Assembly (NCBI RefSeq): GCF_964275005.1 | Contig: NC_092698.1 | Coordinates: forward strand, 32,357,162-32,421,161 | DNA length: 64,000 nucleotides | Source: Diadema setosum | Lineage: Eukaryota; Echinodermata; Echinoidea; Diadematoida; Diadematidae | Reading direction: 5' to 3' | Part shown: one piece after another, positions 36,938 to 49,900 of the stretch | Numbering within the stretch: position 1 is the stretch's first letter | Layout of the letters: the number at the start of each line of letters is the position of its first letter | Notes under the pieces: generated by a model | Database searches by the model: none | What the model saw: the letters and a program-made list of their open reading frames with translations, nothing else | What the model was told of the DNA's origin: nothing | Position numbers and translations under genes: made by a program

Positions 36938-37306
36938 GAGGCAGATATGGATTGGCTTGATTAGATTGATCAAGGTAGCTTTTTCTGAGAGTCATACAGA
37001 ATTTCATGTCATTTCTCTTATATAAACATGGTATGATTTCAACCCAAAAAACCCAAAATATATTGTACTGTATGTTGGAACAAATGATTTAGTAGCACAT
37101 GAGAGAAGAATACAGCTGCTTATTTTTGTTCATATTAATTTCGTTGTTAACATGGACCTGATATTGATATCAGATATCAGAGGGGTTTAAAGATAAGATG
37201 GGAGTATTTTATTGCATGTGGTTATATGATTAGGGGGGCTCCAGTATGAGGCTTCATTTGATTGTGTGTTTTTTGTCGGTTATATGTGTATCTTTCATTG
37301 GTGTAC

Positions 37307-37308
<2 letters not shown>

Positions 37309-37359
<51 letters not shown>

Positions 37360-37369
37360 ATATGTATAT

Positions 37370-37440
<71 letters not shown>
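37309..37440. repeat. (CA)n followed by (TA)n compound microsatellite
   Basis: CA units to about 37357, a short spacer, then TA units 37374-37440 with one interruption. Confidence 0.95.
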
Positions 37441-37445
<5 letters not shown>

Positions 37446-38839
37446 CATACATATATAACATATATATAATGTATATATGATATAAAAATACAAATGCACT
37501 AAGGCCTATGTATAGTGTATAGGCCTACGCATCAACAATTCCCATAGGTGCATTTATTGCATATAATAATACTCAATGAAGACAAAACACACATAAGCTC
37601 TTTGACAAAAATCACTGATTGGATTTTTTCTTTGCACACATAGAAAATACAAATAACTTCATAGACATATCAAGACTATAACATAGAAGAGAAAAAATAT
37701 ACAAAATCTATGGCAGAATCTCTCAAACAATTTGGGGGAAAATGGACCATTCTGTATAAAACATGTCGATTGTCATCACTATCATCTAAGAAAGTTCAGG
37801 TAAAATCACTTCACAGTTACACACGGATTACATGCACGCAGGAGGGGGGTAAAAAGAATACGTGTAGTATGTAAATTGCAACTGAATGGACTCGAACTAT
37901 TGGTAACATCCACTGTTAAGAATGAGTTGAATCTATTTCCAAGATCTAGTAAAATTTCTCGGGCATTCTAGCCATTGGCATGCTGCTTGACAGCTACACT
38001 GATGAATAAATATGTACACATATAATTACATCAATGAGATTAAGTTTAATAGTATAAAAGAAAAATAATAAAAAGCACACCTGATTTGTTTATACTTGAG
38101 CAACATCACACAAAGAGAAGAGTAAAACATTTATGACACTGTTGGAAATGTATACGGGTTTGAGAAGCCAGAGTGGTGTCCAAATCATACCACCAGATAA
38201 CTGGTCATGAGAAGATGCTGGTTCTTGCATAACATTTTTTCTCTGTGTGCGCAAAAAGACCAAAACTTTTGATGACCCTAACATTCACTTCAGGAATGTC
38301 ATTATTGTATACATTAAGGGACGTTGCTTTCTTCTTATATTCTGAGAACAAGTCAAATCTCTGAGAAAGATGTGAACTTTGTGATACTGATTAAGAAAAC
38401 AAATGAGAAGCTCTTGGTATACATGTTCACTGATGAAGTGACATTGACGAGGTAACTCAATAGATTCTTCTATGGAATGCCATATATAACAGTTTACTAA
38501 TGTTCGAAGTTATAACTTTCTTTCTTGATTTCTGTGCCATTACATAGAAGTTTTGATAGACCTAATATCCTTCATTTCACAGCTGCCTTCTTTCTGAAAG
38601 ATATTGTTTCTAACATGAATTGATTTCCATCAAAGTAAACTTCACATAAACTTTTTGCATAGAGTGAGGTAGAAAAAAATAGAGATAGAAGTAGATACAA
38701 GTTAGCTCTGAGATAAGAATCAACTCACTGGGAAGTCTTCAGACATCATTTACAGATACACATGTATTCAGATAGATTCTGTGAACAGCACATTCTATTT
38801 GAATTAACATACTGACATGAAGCAGATGACTTTAAAAAA

Positions 38840-39884
38840 AACAAGAGACCCGCGGGTCTAGCGCTCACCCGAGTATCTCAAGTTCACCTTCCACGCAGTC
38901 ACTAATCTAAATTATTCACAGCTCTACCAAAATTTGACCAGGCATTCTCAAGTAGAAGACGAAAATGTACAATAATGGCCCAATTTTTTTAAGATTCCTT
39001 AATTTGGGGGGATTGGGGCCCCCTGGGGCCCTCTGGGTGGGGCATGGTGCCCATTTTGATAAATTGAGATCCTGACCCCCTAGGGATGCTACCTACCAAG
39101 TTTGACGAAAATCCATCATGAGGTTTTCAGGAAGAAGATGAAAATGTACAATTCAGGCCCCCATTTGGACCTTCCCAACCCCCCCCCCCCCCCCACCGCC
39201 CCCAAGAGGGGCGCCCCTGGATCTGCTATGAACAAACTTGAAACTACAGTCATTAATGTACTCACTCATAGTATTATCTTAGCTCTATAACTTCTGATTC
39301 GAGAGAAGATTTTTAAAGATTCCTTCATTTTGGGGGGTTTGAGCCCCCCTGGGGGCCTGGGTGGGGCATGGTGCCCATTTTAGCAAATTGAGATCCTAAC
39401 CCCCTAGGGATGCTACCTACCAAGTTTGGTGAAAATGGGTCATGGGGTTCTCAAGAAGAAGATGAAAATGTACAATTAAGGCCCCATTAGGACCCCTCCC
39501 CTGGGTCCCAAGGGGGCACCCCTGATTCTGCCATGAACAAACTTGAAACTACAGTCATCAATGTACTAACTCATAGTATTAACTTAGCTCTTACCACTGC
39601 TGGTTCTAGAGAAGAAGATTTTTACAGATTCCTTAATTTTGGGGGGTTTGGGCCCCCTGGGGGCCCCCTGGTTGGGGCATGGTGCCCATTTTAACAAATT
39701 GAGTTCCTAACCACCTAGGGATGCTACCTGCCAAGTTTGAAGAAAATCGGTCTTGGGGATTTCAAGAGGAAGATGAAAATGTAAAAAGTTTACGCACGAC
39801 GCACGACGGACGCCGGACGCCGGACGCCGGACGCCGGGCGATCGCAATAGCTCACTCGAGCCTTTGGCTCAGGTGAGCTAAAAA
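38840..39884. mobile_element. Dispersed repeat of three internal monomers
   Basis: Starts ACAAGAGACCCGCGGGTCTA and ends TTGGCTCAGGTGAGCTA. Three units of roughly 300 bp (about 38990, 39310 and 39620 onward) share TGGTGCCCATTTT, GATGCTACCTACCAAGTTTG and GAAGATGAAAATGTA. The right end holds GGACGCC repeated four times. No protein is encoded. It resembles a non-autonomous repeat widespread in marine invertebrates; the class is unknown to me. Confidence 0.75.
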
Positions 39885-41927
39885 AGGAGAAGCTCACTAT
39901 TAATAGGATTGGATTTGACACACAATTTCAAGCATAGACCAGTTCATGGGAAACTTCCCTCAAACATCCTCATCTGTTTTCATTTGGAGACTAAGTTTTC
40001 ATCTTTTCCCATCTTTTAACTGATTTGCAATCACCATCATGTGGATTCAACATATAATTTCAAGGACAGAGAAAGCATGAGTAAACTTTCCGTAAGTATC
40101 CCTCAGTTGTGTCCTATGGTTCATTTAGAGACAAAGTTTTCAATTTTTATCTTTCAAGTCAATTGATTTTTCATTATCATCACTGTGTGTGGATTGTTAG
40201 AGTTTTGTGTTTTTTCTCATTAACTTCAACCATCACTTGGCTGGGTTGACTGGCAACATGACTTTCGTAACATCCATGGCCATGCTCTCACTGAAAAATG
40301 CTGTAAAGCCACAAATATTCGCAGCACGGAAATTTTACAAATTGGAATTGACAGAATTTTTAATGGCATGAAACTTTGGTGAATTGCCCCTGGCATTCAT
40401 TTCATTTTGTAGACAAATAAACTTTTGTGTGCACTTTACTTTCGCAAATCTTGGCTCCTTGCAAAATTTACAAAGTACTTGACTCAAACAATTTTCAAGG
40501 CATACGATATATTCTCCTTGTTATAAGATGTATCACATCAGCACACGTGTATAAATGAGAGAATATGGGCTTTCACTACACGTAGAGCATTTGGTGAAGT
40601 ATAAAATTGAAAGCACGTCAACTGGATTTGGTTAGGCTTTTATTTCACTTTTGAATGATGTTTCGAAATATTCAGAATCTGCATAACAGAAGTACACAAA
40701 GTGAAAATATTAACATTATCACTGCAATATATACAAAACTATAATCTATACTGATACATTACATTTACAAGACTACTTTGGAAAAAATATATTTCTATCT
40801 ATGTCACAAATCATCCAAGGGAATTTACACTGGAATCCTGTCCTAGCCAGCTAGGATAAGTGCTATATAAAGGAATGCTAGATAATTAACAAGAGGTACT
40901 ATGCACATGGGGGGGGGGGGTCCAATACAGGGGGTATGAGGTGAAACTGTAAGTGCATATGAATATCTGTTTTTGGAATTAAAAGACACAGGTTATCATA
41001 GAATGAATGGAATGTTAACCCTTTTACTTTCAGGCATTCAAATTAAAAGAAATGCTTTGTCATGCAAAGAATAAACTCAGTCATGAGTTCATGTATTACA
41101 TATCCAAAAATCTGCACAAAAAATAGAGAGAATAAACAGCATGACTACCAGAAATATCTTTTTCATATGATGTGTCATAAGTTAATGAAGTTTAAAAACT
41201 GCATATAGATATTTAGATACTGGCAGAAAGTGTTGAATACATACACTTAAAACAGATACACTGGCTAAAAACATAGGGGAGACAGTGTTTAGTCACCAAA
41301 AAACCTGGAATGAGACAACTTTTCTCTGAAAAAATCACGCAGTGACAATTTACAGAAAGCAGAATATACCGAAGACCATTTTTTTTTTCCAGAATGGGAA
41401 ACATATAAAAATGTAGTACTATAAATATTAATCTTTGGATTTTTTTTTTCCAACACACTCTCATGCTACCCACTGCCGTAATATATATAAATTTTTACAA
41501 GAAACACACAAACACACAGACGCACACACATACCTGCTGTAACACTAAATTTGTGCTTATTAGATTAGATCTCTAAAAAGATACTCAGGCACCTGTTATC
41601 CTATTTCATTATCATATCTTAATACCTTAAAATCTGCAAGGTGAAAATGTTTTGAGTTGAATAAAATACAAAAAAATTAGACCCTGCTTCTGTCATCAGC
41701 ATTTCAGCCGATAATGAAGGGACTCTCAACATAGAAAATAACAATTGGGTGTAGGCAATATCAACACACACACATAACATTGTTAACTGTAGAAAACAAG
41801 GGTGAAGAAAAATCCAAATTGGTATATTTTTCAATCTCAAGACAGGACCTAGGCCATGCTAATGGCTCTGGGTAAGGTCATTATGTAGGATAAAATGTTA
41901 TTTTTTTTTTTTAGTTTTATTGTCAGT

Positions 41928-41989
41928 GGGCACTTTCCTGGTGATAGTACCATCACACGGGCACTTTCCTGGTGATAGTACCATCACAC
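41928..41989. repeat. Perfect 31-bp tandem duplication
   Basis: 41928-41958 and 41959-41989 are identical, containing GGGCACTTTCCTGGTGATAG. It sits inside a 177-codon + strand open frame that I do not accept as a gene. Confidence 0.92.
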
Positions 41990-42927
41990 GGACAACAGAG
42001 AGTACTAAACAAAAAGAAATAAATTTCATTTCTACCCTGGTATCACAGAGTGAAATATGCGAAAAATTTCCAAACTGTGAAATATTCAATGTTTGTTGTA
42101 CATTTCATATGCTGCCATCTGAAAATTCTAACCCGTCCTGCTCAGGGGAATATACTGCCAGGCATGATAGTTTCACACTAGGCTGTCCATACCACTGCCA
42201 CAGCTCACCATGCACCACCACAGAGCACTTTGTCCCTAAACTACTACACTGTGCAACTCTTCACTGGAGGTCGACATCAGAGAAGGCAAACCTACAGTGC
42301 AATGGGGGAAAACTGGACTCTCTGCTCCAAGAAATTAAGCTTATCAAGCAAACGGTATTGGTCATTCAAATGCCACTAAATATAAGGCACTGGACCTGTA
42401 ACCATGGAAAGACAATCGAAAGACGCGAGTTTTGCTGGTGGGTAGTGTTATAAAAAAAGTTCAAAGTCCATTAATTAAAAAAAGAGAAAAAATAACATCA
42501 TGAGTTGATTTACATGTCATCAGCTCTAAAGGCATTTCAAGCACTGACAAAATAACAATATATCTGTACACACAACATCATAATAATACTTCTCTTAATG
42601 CACATAATGGTTCCTCAACCTTATGGGAAGTATCATCCAATTTACCAATTTAAATGATAGTCATGGGAATCTAAGGAAACATAGCATGTTACAACACATA
42701 ACAAAGAAAACAAAACACACTAAAACAAGAGAAATAAAATGCAGGAAAACCATTGAATGGCTACATCCAGTAAACTTTCTTATTCTCAAATCTTCTTGGA
42801 GACTGTTTCCACTAATGCAGGCATTAAATCGGCTGAAACATCATGTCTATAAATTAGCAATTAAGTAAATGCATGCTAGTGAAAGACTATGCCTAGATAG
42901 TGAGCGAGAAAGAGGATGGGGAAGGCA

Positions 42928-43936
42928 TCAACTGAGGGTGCAGATCTTGCTCTGGGTCCGTGGGGATGCCGGAGAGGATTTTGGCCGGGGTGACATGCTG
43001 GAGGTGGCCCTCTTCTCCCGGGCACTCATCCTCAGCTGCTCCGACTGCAGCCCCAGCAGCTGCTCCTGGAGGTTCAGCATCAGCTGGTTGTTGTCGGCCA
43101 TCTTGCGGCTCTGGGAGACCAGCTCCGTCCGCAGCTGGTTGATCTCCTTCCGCAGCTCCTGCTCCCGTGTCTGTGGAGATGGCACAAAGCAGTAGCAGCA
43201 GCAGGGACATTATCCTCTTTCACTTTATGACAGTATTCTCATAACTGAATACAAACTCACATTTACTCTTTGCATTTTTGAGATTTTATTCTCAACCAAT
43301 GAAAACTACTCAAGCTATGACATGAGAGTCTTTGACAATCATCTGAATTCATGACAGAATGATTTCTATTTCATTATACTTTCTCTGGAAACATCACTTT
43401 TTTAAATGATTCTTTTGTACCACGCTAAGCATTTCTCCTCTATTAGCCTGTCTTGAAAATATGAAGTTTCTTGAATGCAAGCAGCAAATACTACATCTCG
43501 CAGATTATAAAGAGCAAGTCTAAATTCTCTGACTAAACTTACTGTCTCTGAAGTAATGATCTGAAATGCTAGATTTGCAAAACACACTGTAGCAAAGACT
43601 GCCAGATTTGTTACATTTTGAAAATGAATGTTACTTGTCATGTGGAGATATCAAAAAGAACAGAATATTGCAGAGATTCATTTTTAAGAATTTCCATCTG
43701 CCTAGGAAATGAAAAAAAAAAAACCTCAGCTAATCCTGACCTCGGCTTCCTTCTTGGCCGCCTCCTCCACTGCCTCCATCTGTTTCTTCTTCTCCTCCTC
43801 CATCTGATGGAGGCGTTCCTCCGTCTTCTGCTTCTCTTCCTGCAGCCGCTGGACCTCCTCCTGCAGCTTGACCTCCTTGACCCCTTCCCCGGGCTTCTTG
43901 GGTTTGTCCTTCAGTAGCCCGTCTATCGTCCATGAG
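42928..43936 (-). other. nek9: C-terminal coiled-coil exons
   Basis: Exon 43936-43741 is a Glu/Lys/Gln-rich heptad stretch (VQRLQEEKQKTEERLHQMEE). Exon 43170-42928 continues with LRKEINQLRTELVSQ and NLQEQLLGLQSEQLRM, then a Ser/Pro-rich tail, with stop TGA at 42930-42928. In NEK9 the C-terminal coiled coil drives dimerisation. Confidence 0.88.
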
Positions 43937-46900
43937 CTGTTGGGGTAGAGGTTTGAAGGTTTCAGGATTAGCATTTGTATAGACTCTTCGCGGAGTTTGG
44001 ATTGGAAGTTTTGTGTGGGGCTGTCATGTGCTAGTGTAATACAATGTGACTGATGTTCGAATAAATGCCACAGAATGGTGTTGCTGCCATGATTGTAATA
44101 ACATCTCTTTCACAGACAGAGTCCATGGAGAAGAGACACTGAGGATCACATCAAAAACAGCCAAAGATGATGAAAAAGGGCATCATGAATGAAGTTGGTC
44201 TGTCTCTACATGTAAATAGTACAATTCTTCATTGACATAACCATCTTAGCAAAGATCATTTTGCTGTTTTATTTCTTTTTATCTTCTTAGCTCCATTGCG
44301 AATACGCATGAAATTAACACCTGTCCTCCATTAGTATTCAATTCTGTCCACAATTCATATTGTGTACTTTTATTTTTGGTACATCAAACCCAAAAGAGTT
44401 TGACTCTAACTTCAACTCACAAACTATATAGGCCGGATTGGCCTAACCTACAGTTGTTTTTATTGATACTGAGATATTTTCACTCAGTTTGGTTTGTTTG
44501 GTTTTGCTTTCTGTTTTGCCTAACAAAACACATAATTATAATCCAACATAAAATAACACTACTGTCAAATGGCTTATTTTGTTAAAAGAAAATAATGCCT
44601 CCGGCGACACTTCATGGCGGAGGTATTTAAAAAAAGACAAGAAAAATAGAGAGAGAACAAAAATATTGAATGGTATTAACCTGGTTCTGGCCCTGCCCCG
44701 ACCTATGCGTAACCTGTTGAGCTGGCGTTGGGTTCCGGGAACTGGGGGCTTCTGTTGTTTGTATGGACTGGCCTTGCTGGCATGCCTGTACGGAAGAAAC
44801 ATTGTTCATTCATTATGGACACATCATTCATTATAGAATGACCTGATGAACCACATCCAAAGGCAAATAACTTAAAACACCAGGTGCCTGCATTGTACAG
44901 TTCGACCTCCATTATCCGGCCATGTCGGGACCGGCGCTCATCCGGATAAGCGAATTGGCCGGATATGGGAGACACAATGTTAATGTATATAGCTGCCGTC
45001 CAAGCTGCCATCCCAGTGCACTGGCAGCTAGGCAGGTAGCGTACCACGCAACAGTAGTGTAATCTATGCTAGCCTGCGCATGTAGTCCCTTCTTCACAAA
45101 AATAAAGTAGATCTTTATGTGAAAATCATACATGTTTTACCTCATTAGATATTGAGAAACCTATCATGCACATCTTATGTAATTAGTGAAATGGATCCAT
45201 GAAAGTCACTGTTTTTTCTCAATTTTTGGATGAAAAAAAAGTCCTTCTCTGCGTGAACGCGTCCGGATAATAGAGATTTCCGGATAAAAGGAGGCCGGAT
45301 AATTGAGGTCGAACTGTATATTAAACCACAACACTCCCTGATATTACAATCATGATACTGAATTGGTACTGTTAGCATTACATGATCATTCTCAAATTCT
45401 CTCTCAGTGTTGATAATTTCAAAATGATATTCCATGAACACCCCATGAACGTGCATGGTGTATTAATGGATATCGAGTGGCTAGTGAGGGGCAGAATCTC
45501 CTTTAACCCTAACTTACCTGGGGGGGGGGGAGGGGGCCATAATGACCCCCCCTCGATGAATTCCGCGACCATTCCGGCTCGCAAATTTTTTTGACCGCGC
45601 CGTTCGCTGACTTTTTAATTTCAAGTCTTGCGCAACTTTTGAGACCAAACTCGTCGCGCCCGGGCATACCGTTTCGAAGCCACGTCCCTTCAAAACACTT
45701 TCATCAACCCCCATATTGCTCAAAAACATGATTTTGTGTACAAAGTCAATGCAAATTGTGTTTTTTCAATTCATTCATATAAAGATTCATATTTTTAATT
45801 TTAATGGCTGAAATCAATTTATTTTAGTATAATTATGCTTCAAAAAATGTGTGTGACAAATTCTGCTGAAAAAACAACAAAAACAAAAGTTCGAAAACAC
45901 AAAGAAATACATAAAAAATTGATAAAACAATAAGAACCATAAGAAATCAATTTTGATACTGACATTTTTTTTACGTACAAATGTTCGGAATGTCACTAGG
46001 AATATTTATACCAAAAATCAGCATTCCATAAGCTTTTATAAGCCAATTACAGACAAAAATGTGTTTTTTTGCATATATTTGCATGATTAATTGATTTAAT
46101 ATAGAAAATGCAAATGTTTTGAAAATTTTACTTCACAGTCTTGTAGATTACATCTGGCTTTATTTTCATGCAAAATTTTGCGGTGATCGCGCGATCAACG
46201 GCTGAGATCTGAAGAGGGGGGGCCATAATGGCCTCCCCCCCCCCAAGAATTCAAGCTCACTAAATAGTCCAGGTAAGTTAGGGTTAAAGAGGTGTACTCA
46301 GTACGTTAGAAGGTCTTCTTACATCTACACTTGATGGAAAGCATTAGATATGACAAGGAAAAAGAGAGGGCCTTGTGTTATGCACATCATGATGTACTTG
46401 CTCCTTTCCTTTGTATCGCATCAAGCGGTCGTTTTTGCTTTTTCTCTCAAACACGTAGAACAGTAAGAGAAAGGTGCATTCATACACCAAGGCAAAGCTC
46501 TGTCTGTGCAAATGTGTTCCCCTGCTGAAACTTACATTGCTGCTGTGGCTACATATGCAAATTGCTTCCCTGGGCTGTTGCCATCATCTGGCCTGCAAAA
46601 TGACAATGAACATATTGTGCAGAAATGACGATGAATATCAAAACAAGCACTGCTTTTGTCAGTGTACTGTTAAATAATCTCCCTTGATAACGGTGCAGCC
46701 GGTTAACACATTTCTATTTTTCATGTCATAATATGAGATTATGTAATACAATAATATCACCTTATAACCAAAGGTATCAATTCACATCTATGCTACAGGC
46801 TTACAGTGTATTTAGCAGAGAGAGGACAAACACTGCTTTTAAAGAGTCATTGACATTATTACATGAAAAAAAGACAAATAATTACTTTAGCTGTAAATCT

Positions 46901-49900
46901 GTAGCATGGAAATTAAGGGGACGGCATGCACTGTAATGGTAATAAATCAACCAAGTTAAGAATCAAGTTAGATTCTTGCTTAATGCTATTTGATGATGCT
47001 GAGAGTTACTCTTGCTCTATTCAACGTTATTATTTACTTTCATTGTTGTATTACACAACCAATGAAATGACAAGCAGATGTGATGAAGATGTTCTATAAA
47101 TGGTATCAAAAAAGTTCTGACAGTCTTGACTTACATTCTATCCTTGGGCTGCCTGACCTCTGACCCCGAGTCACTTGACATCGGGTCACCTGTGTTGAAG
47201 TCAACGCCACTCTCTGGTGAAGTGATGACCTGCATCTCACCGGATGCCTTCTTGACCAGGACAGGAATAGCTTGACCATCAAAGCCACGCTGGACATTTA
47301 AAATTAAGAACAGACACAATCAAATTCATCATTGAGCTGAAGTGATCATGTTGATATATTAGTGCGCTGATCTTCAACTGTGAAGGATGCACTTCTACAG
47401 AAGAAGAAGTGCAAACACCTAACCATTCACGGTGTAATATAGAGACTATGTGTACAGTGGTACCTCACTATAATGAGGCTGGATATAACAAAACCTCCTA
47501 ATTATAAGATGACTTTGATTTTTGGCAATATATCATATACAGTACAATTTGGTACACTGTAAAGTAGTAACAGTGAATGAGCCATTAGGTCAGCTGTCAT
47601 GAAACAGTGCAAAAAAATTGCAATTACTTGTAAAAGTAACAGATTTTGCAGTGACATAGTAATAACCCATGTCACAGGCTGGGCCTTACAACATACCTTT
47701 GTAACGCTATCCCTGTGTGTTGGCTGGTCAGGTTTTTTCCCTTGCTCGGCTGATGTGAAAAAAAAAATACAAAGGATGAATATTAATCAGAAGCTAATCT
47801 TCATGTGAGAATATAAGTAGCAAATGTGACTGTGGTGACTTGAAGTACTGCAATCATCACTCAAATTCCATGTTCACTTTAAAGGTCATCTGAAGGCCAT
47901 GTTGTGGCATATGAAGAGTTCTGATCCATAGGTGGTTTATTCGAAACATGTATCATGGCCCATCAAACCCTTTATCCAATGTGGACAGAAATGAAGAAAT
48001 GGCTTTGCTCAATGGGCGGTTAATATGCATTATACTAAAATTGAATAGTGACCTGCAATTTATCTTCCTTGTAAAGTACAGCCAGATGAAAATCTGCAAT
48101 CTTCCATGTAAGGTGCCTAACACTGTTATTGGATTGTTACATCACATCACACCAAAAACTGATCTCCCTCTGCTTAGAGTCCTACATGTGGAATTATGTG
48201 GACTGTGACAAAGATGATAAGTTAAACCTACACTCATGGCTGCAAACCAAATTATATTCTTGTTTAGCACTTACAGTATCAAAACCAAAAGAAACTGCAG
48301 GTGCTATCATTTACAGTATAAACAGTAATTCAACCCCCATTTGTGACCCGCTACAACAAAAGGATCCTATTAAAGTCGCTGACGGGTGAGCTAAGAAAAT
48401 CGAGTTTGAAGTCAGATCACAAAAATCTGTCAAAACGTTCGGATTTCTGTTTTTAACATAATTTTGTAGTCTAATGTATCTTTTATCATCTGCCGAAATT
48501 TCGAAGCTAAATGATCAAAGGAAAGGCCTGAAAATAGCATTTTTTCTAGGCCATGCTCGGCTCACCCGTCGGCGACTTTAGGATCCTTTTGTTGTAGCGG
48601 GTCACATTTATTTTGCAAACAGTAAAGCTGTACCAAGCCCATGAGAATCTCAATTTCATTACAGCTTGAGGATATTTCAAGGAAGGGATAGAGGTAAATA
48701 AAGTTTGTGTAGTGCACAAAAAACAGCAACGTGCAAAGACACACTGCAGCTCACACTTTTCACCTTCACCTTTCAGTAGCTTGAAATACGCTAAAATAAA
48801 AGAATTTAGAGGGAAAAGGAGTTTCAATAGTTTGCAGTGAGAAATGTCAAATGCATATCATCAAAACCTAACACACAGGTCCTCCTCTTCATCAGACGAT
48901 GCAAGTTTTGACAAATTTTTAACCAACTATTGTACCTACAACTAGTGATGTTGTCTCACTACAGACACTAATACTAAATGCAACATGCAATACTTTCAAT
49001 GTAATTTGGCTGCTACACATTTGTGTTTGAATACCGAAAACAATGGAGGCATATCAATATATTGTGCAGACTGTGCCTCCATGTTTTTTTCAATATTGAA
49101 ATATTTTCTGATTTCCTACCATCGCTTCGCACAGACAAAGATGCAGAAGTGAGGGTGGATGTCTCTCCTTGTCACACTACGAATACCTCCCGGAATAATT
49201 CTTCCTGGTATCTCTACATCTTACACTTTCCCCAGCAACATAAAGGGATGGTGACACATATTTCCAAATAGTACCAATAACTAAACATTCCTTTGAGTCT
49301 AACCTTTGATGTCCTTGTTCTTCAGATGGACCACATGCTTGCCACCCTTGCTGTTGACCTTTGACCCATTGGAGGCATCAACGTCGCTGTCGTCAGCATC
49401 GTTTCCGTCGCCCTCGTCAGCCAGGGACTCTTTGAATTCCTTCTGCAGCCACGTGGGAATCTAAGAATTAAGAAGACGAATGATCATTTTAATACCAATA
49501 TAAACTACATCTGACAGCATGAAATAGATTTAAGTCAGAAAATGTGACACTTGAAGGGAAGCGGGCAAAACAGGAACAGAATATATCTTAGAAAGGAAGC
49601 CTACACTTCCCAGTAAACATAAAAATCAGATCTAATCAAGCTGTCATTTCAACACTGCTTTGTTTTAGTGATGGATAAGTAAGTAACCTGATTGACACTC
49701 ACATGACTCCATCCATTGGTCTGAATGATATACCTTAAACCTACTAGCCATTCACTCATCGCTATTTCATATACCTTATCTTTCAGCAACCCAGCAGATA
49801 TAATGACAATAATGGTTGTTTATATAGCATTATATCTGTGGAAGTGTTCAAAGCACTTAAAAGAAGTGAACATGGAAAATAGTACAAATAGGAAAAAATG

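Larger units (their letters stand above)
35562..42927. other. Region between the lectin gene start and the NEK9-like 3' end
   Basis: No exon supported. Contents: a SINE/LINE-like tail at 36066-36178, a 65-bp perfect duplication, (GT)n, (CA)n and (TA)n microsatellites, the three-unit repeat 38840-39884 and a G-run near 40910. A 31-bp tandem duplication lies at 41928-41989. TTTATT near 40636 (AATAAA on the - strand) is a candidate NEK9-like polyadenylation signal. Sequence just below 42928 is probably 3' UTR. Confidence 0.5.

Noticed and set aside
37246-37499. Several His/Thr and Tyr/Ile repeat open frames
   Set aside because: Pure (CA)n and (TA)n translation artefacts.
41920-42453. 177-codon + strand open frame
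   Set aside because: It spans a 31-bp tandem duplication and the NEK9-like 3' flank; no domain, start context or splice support.
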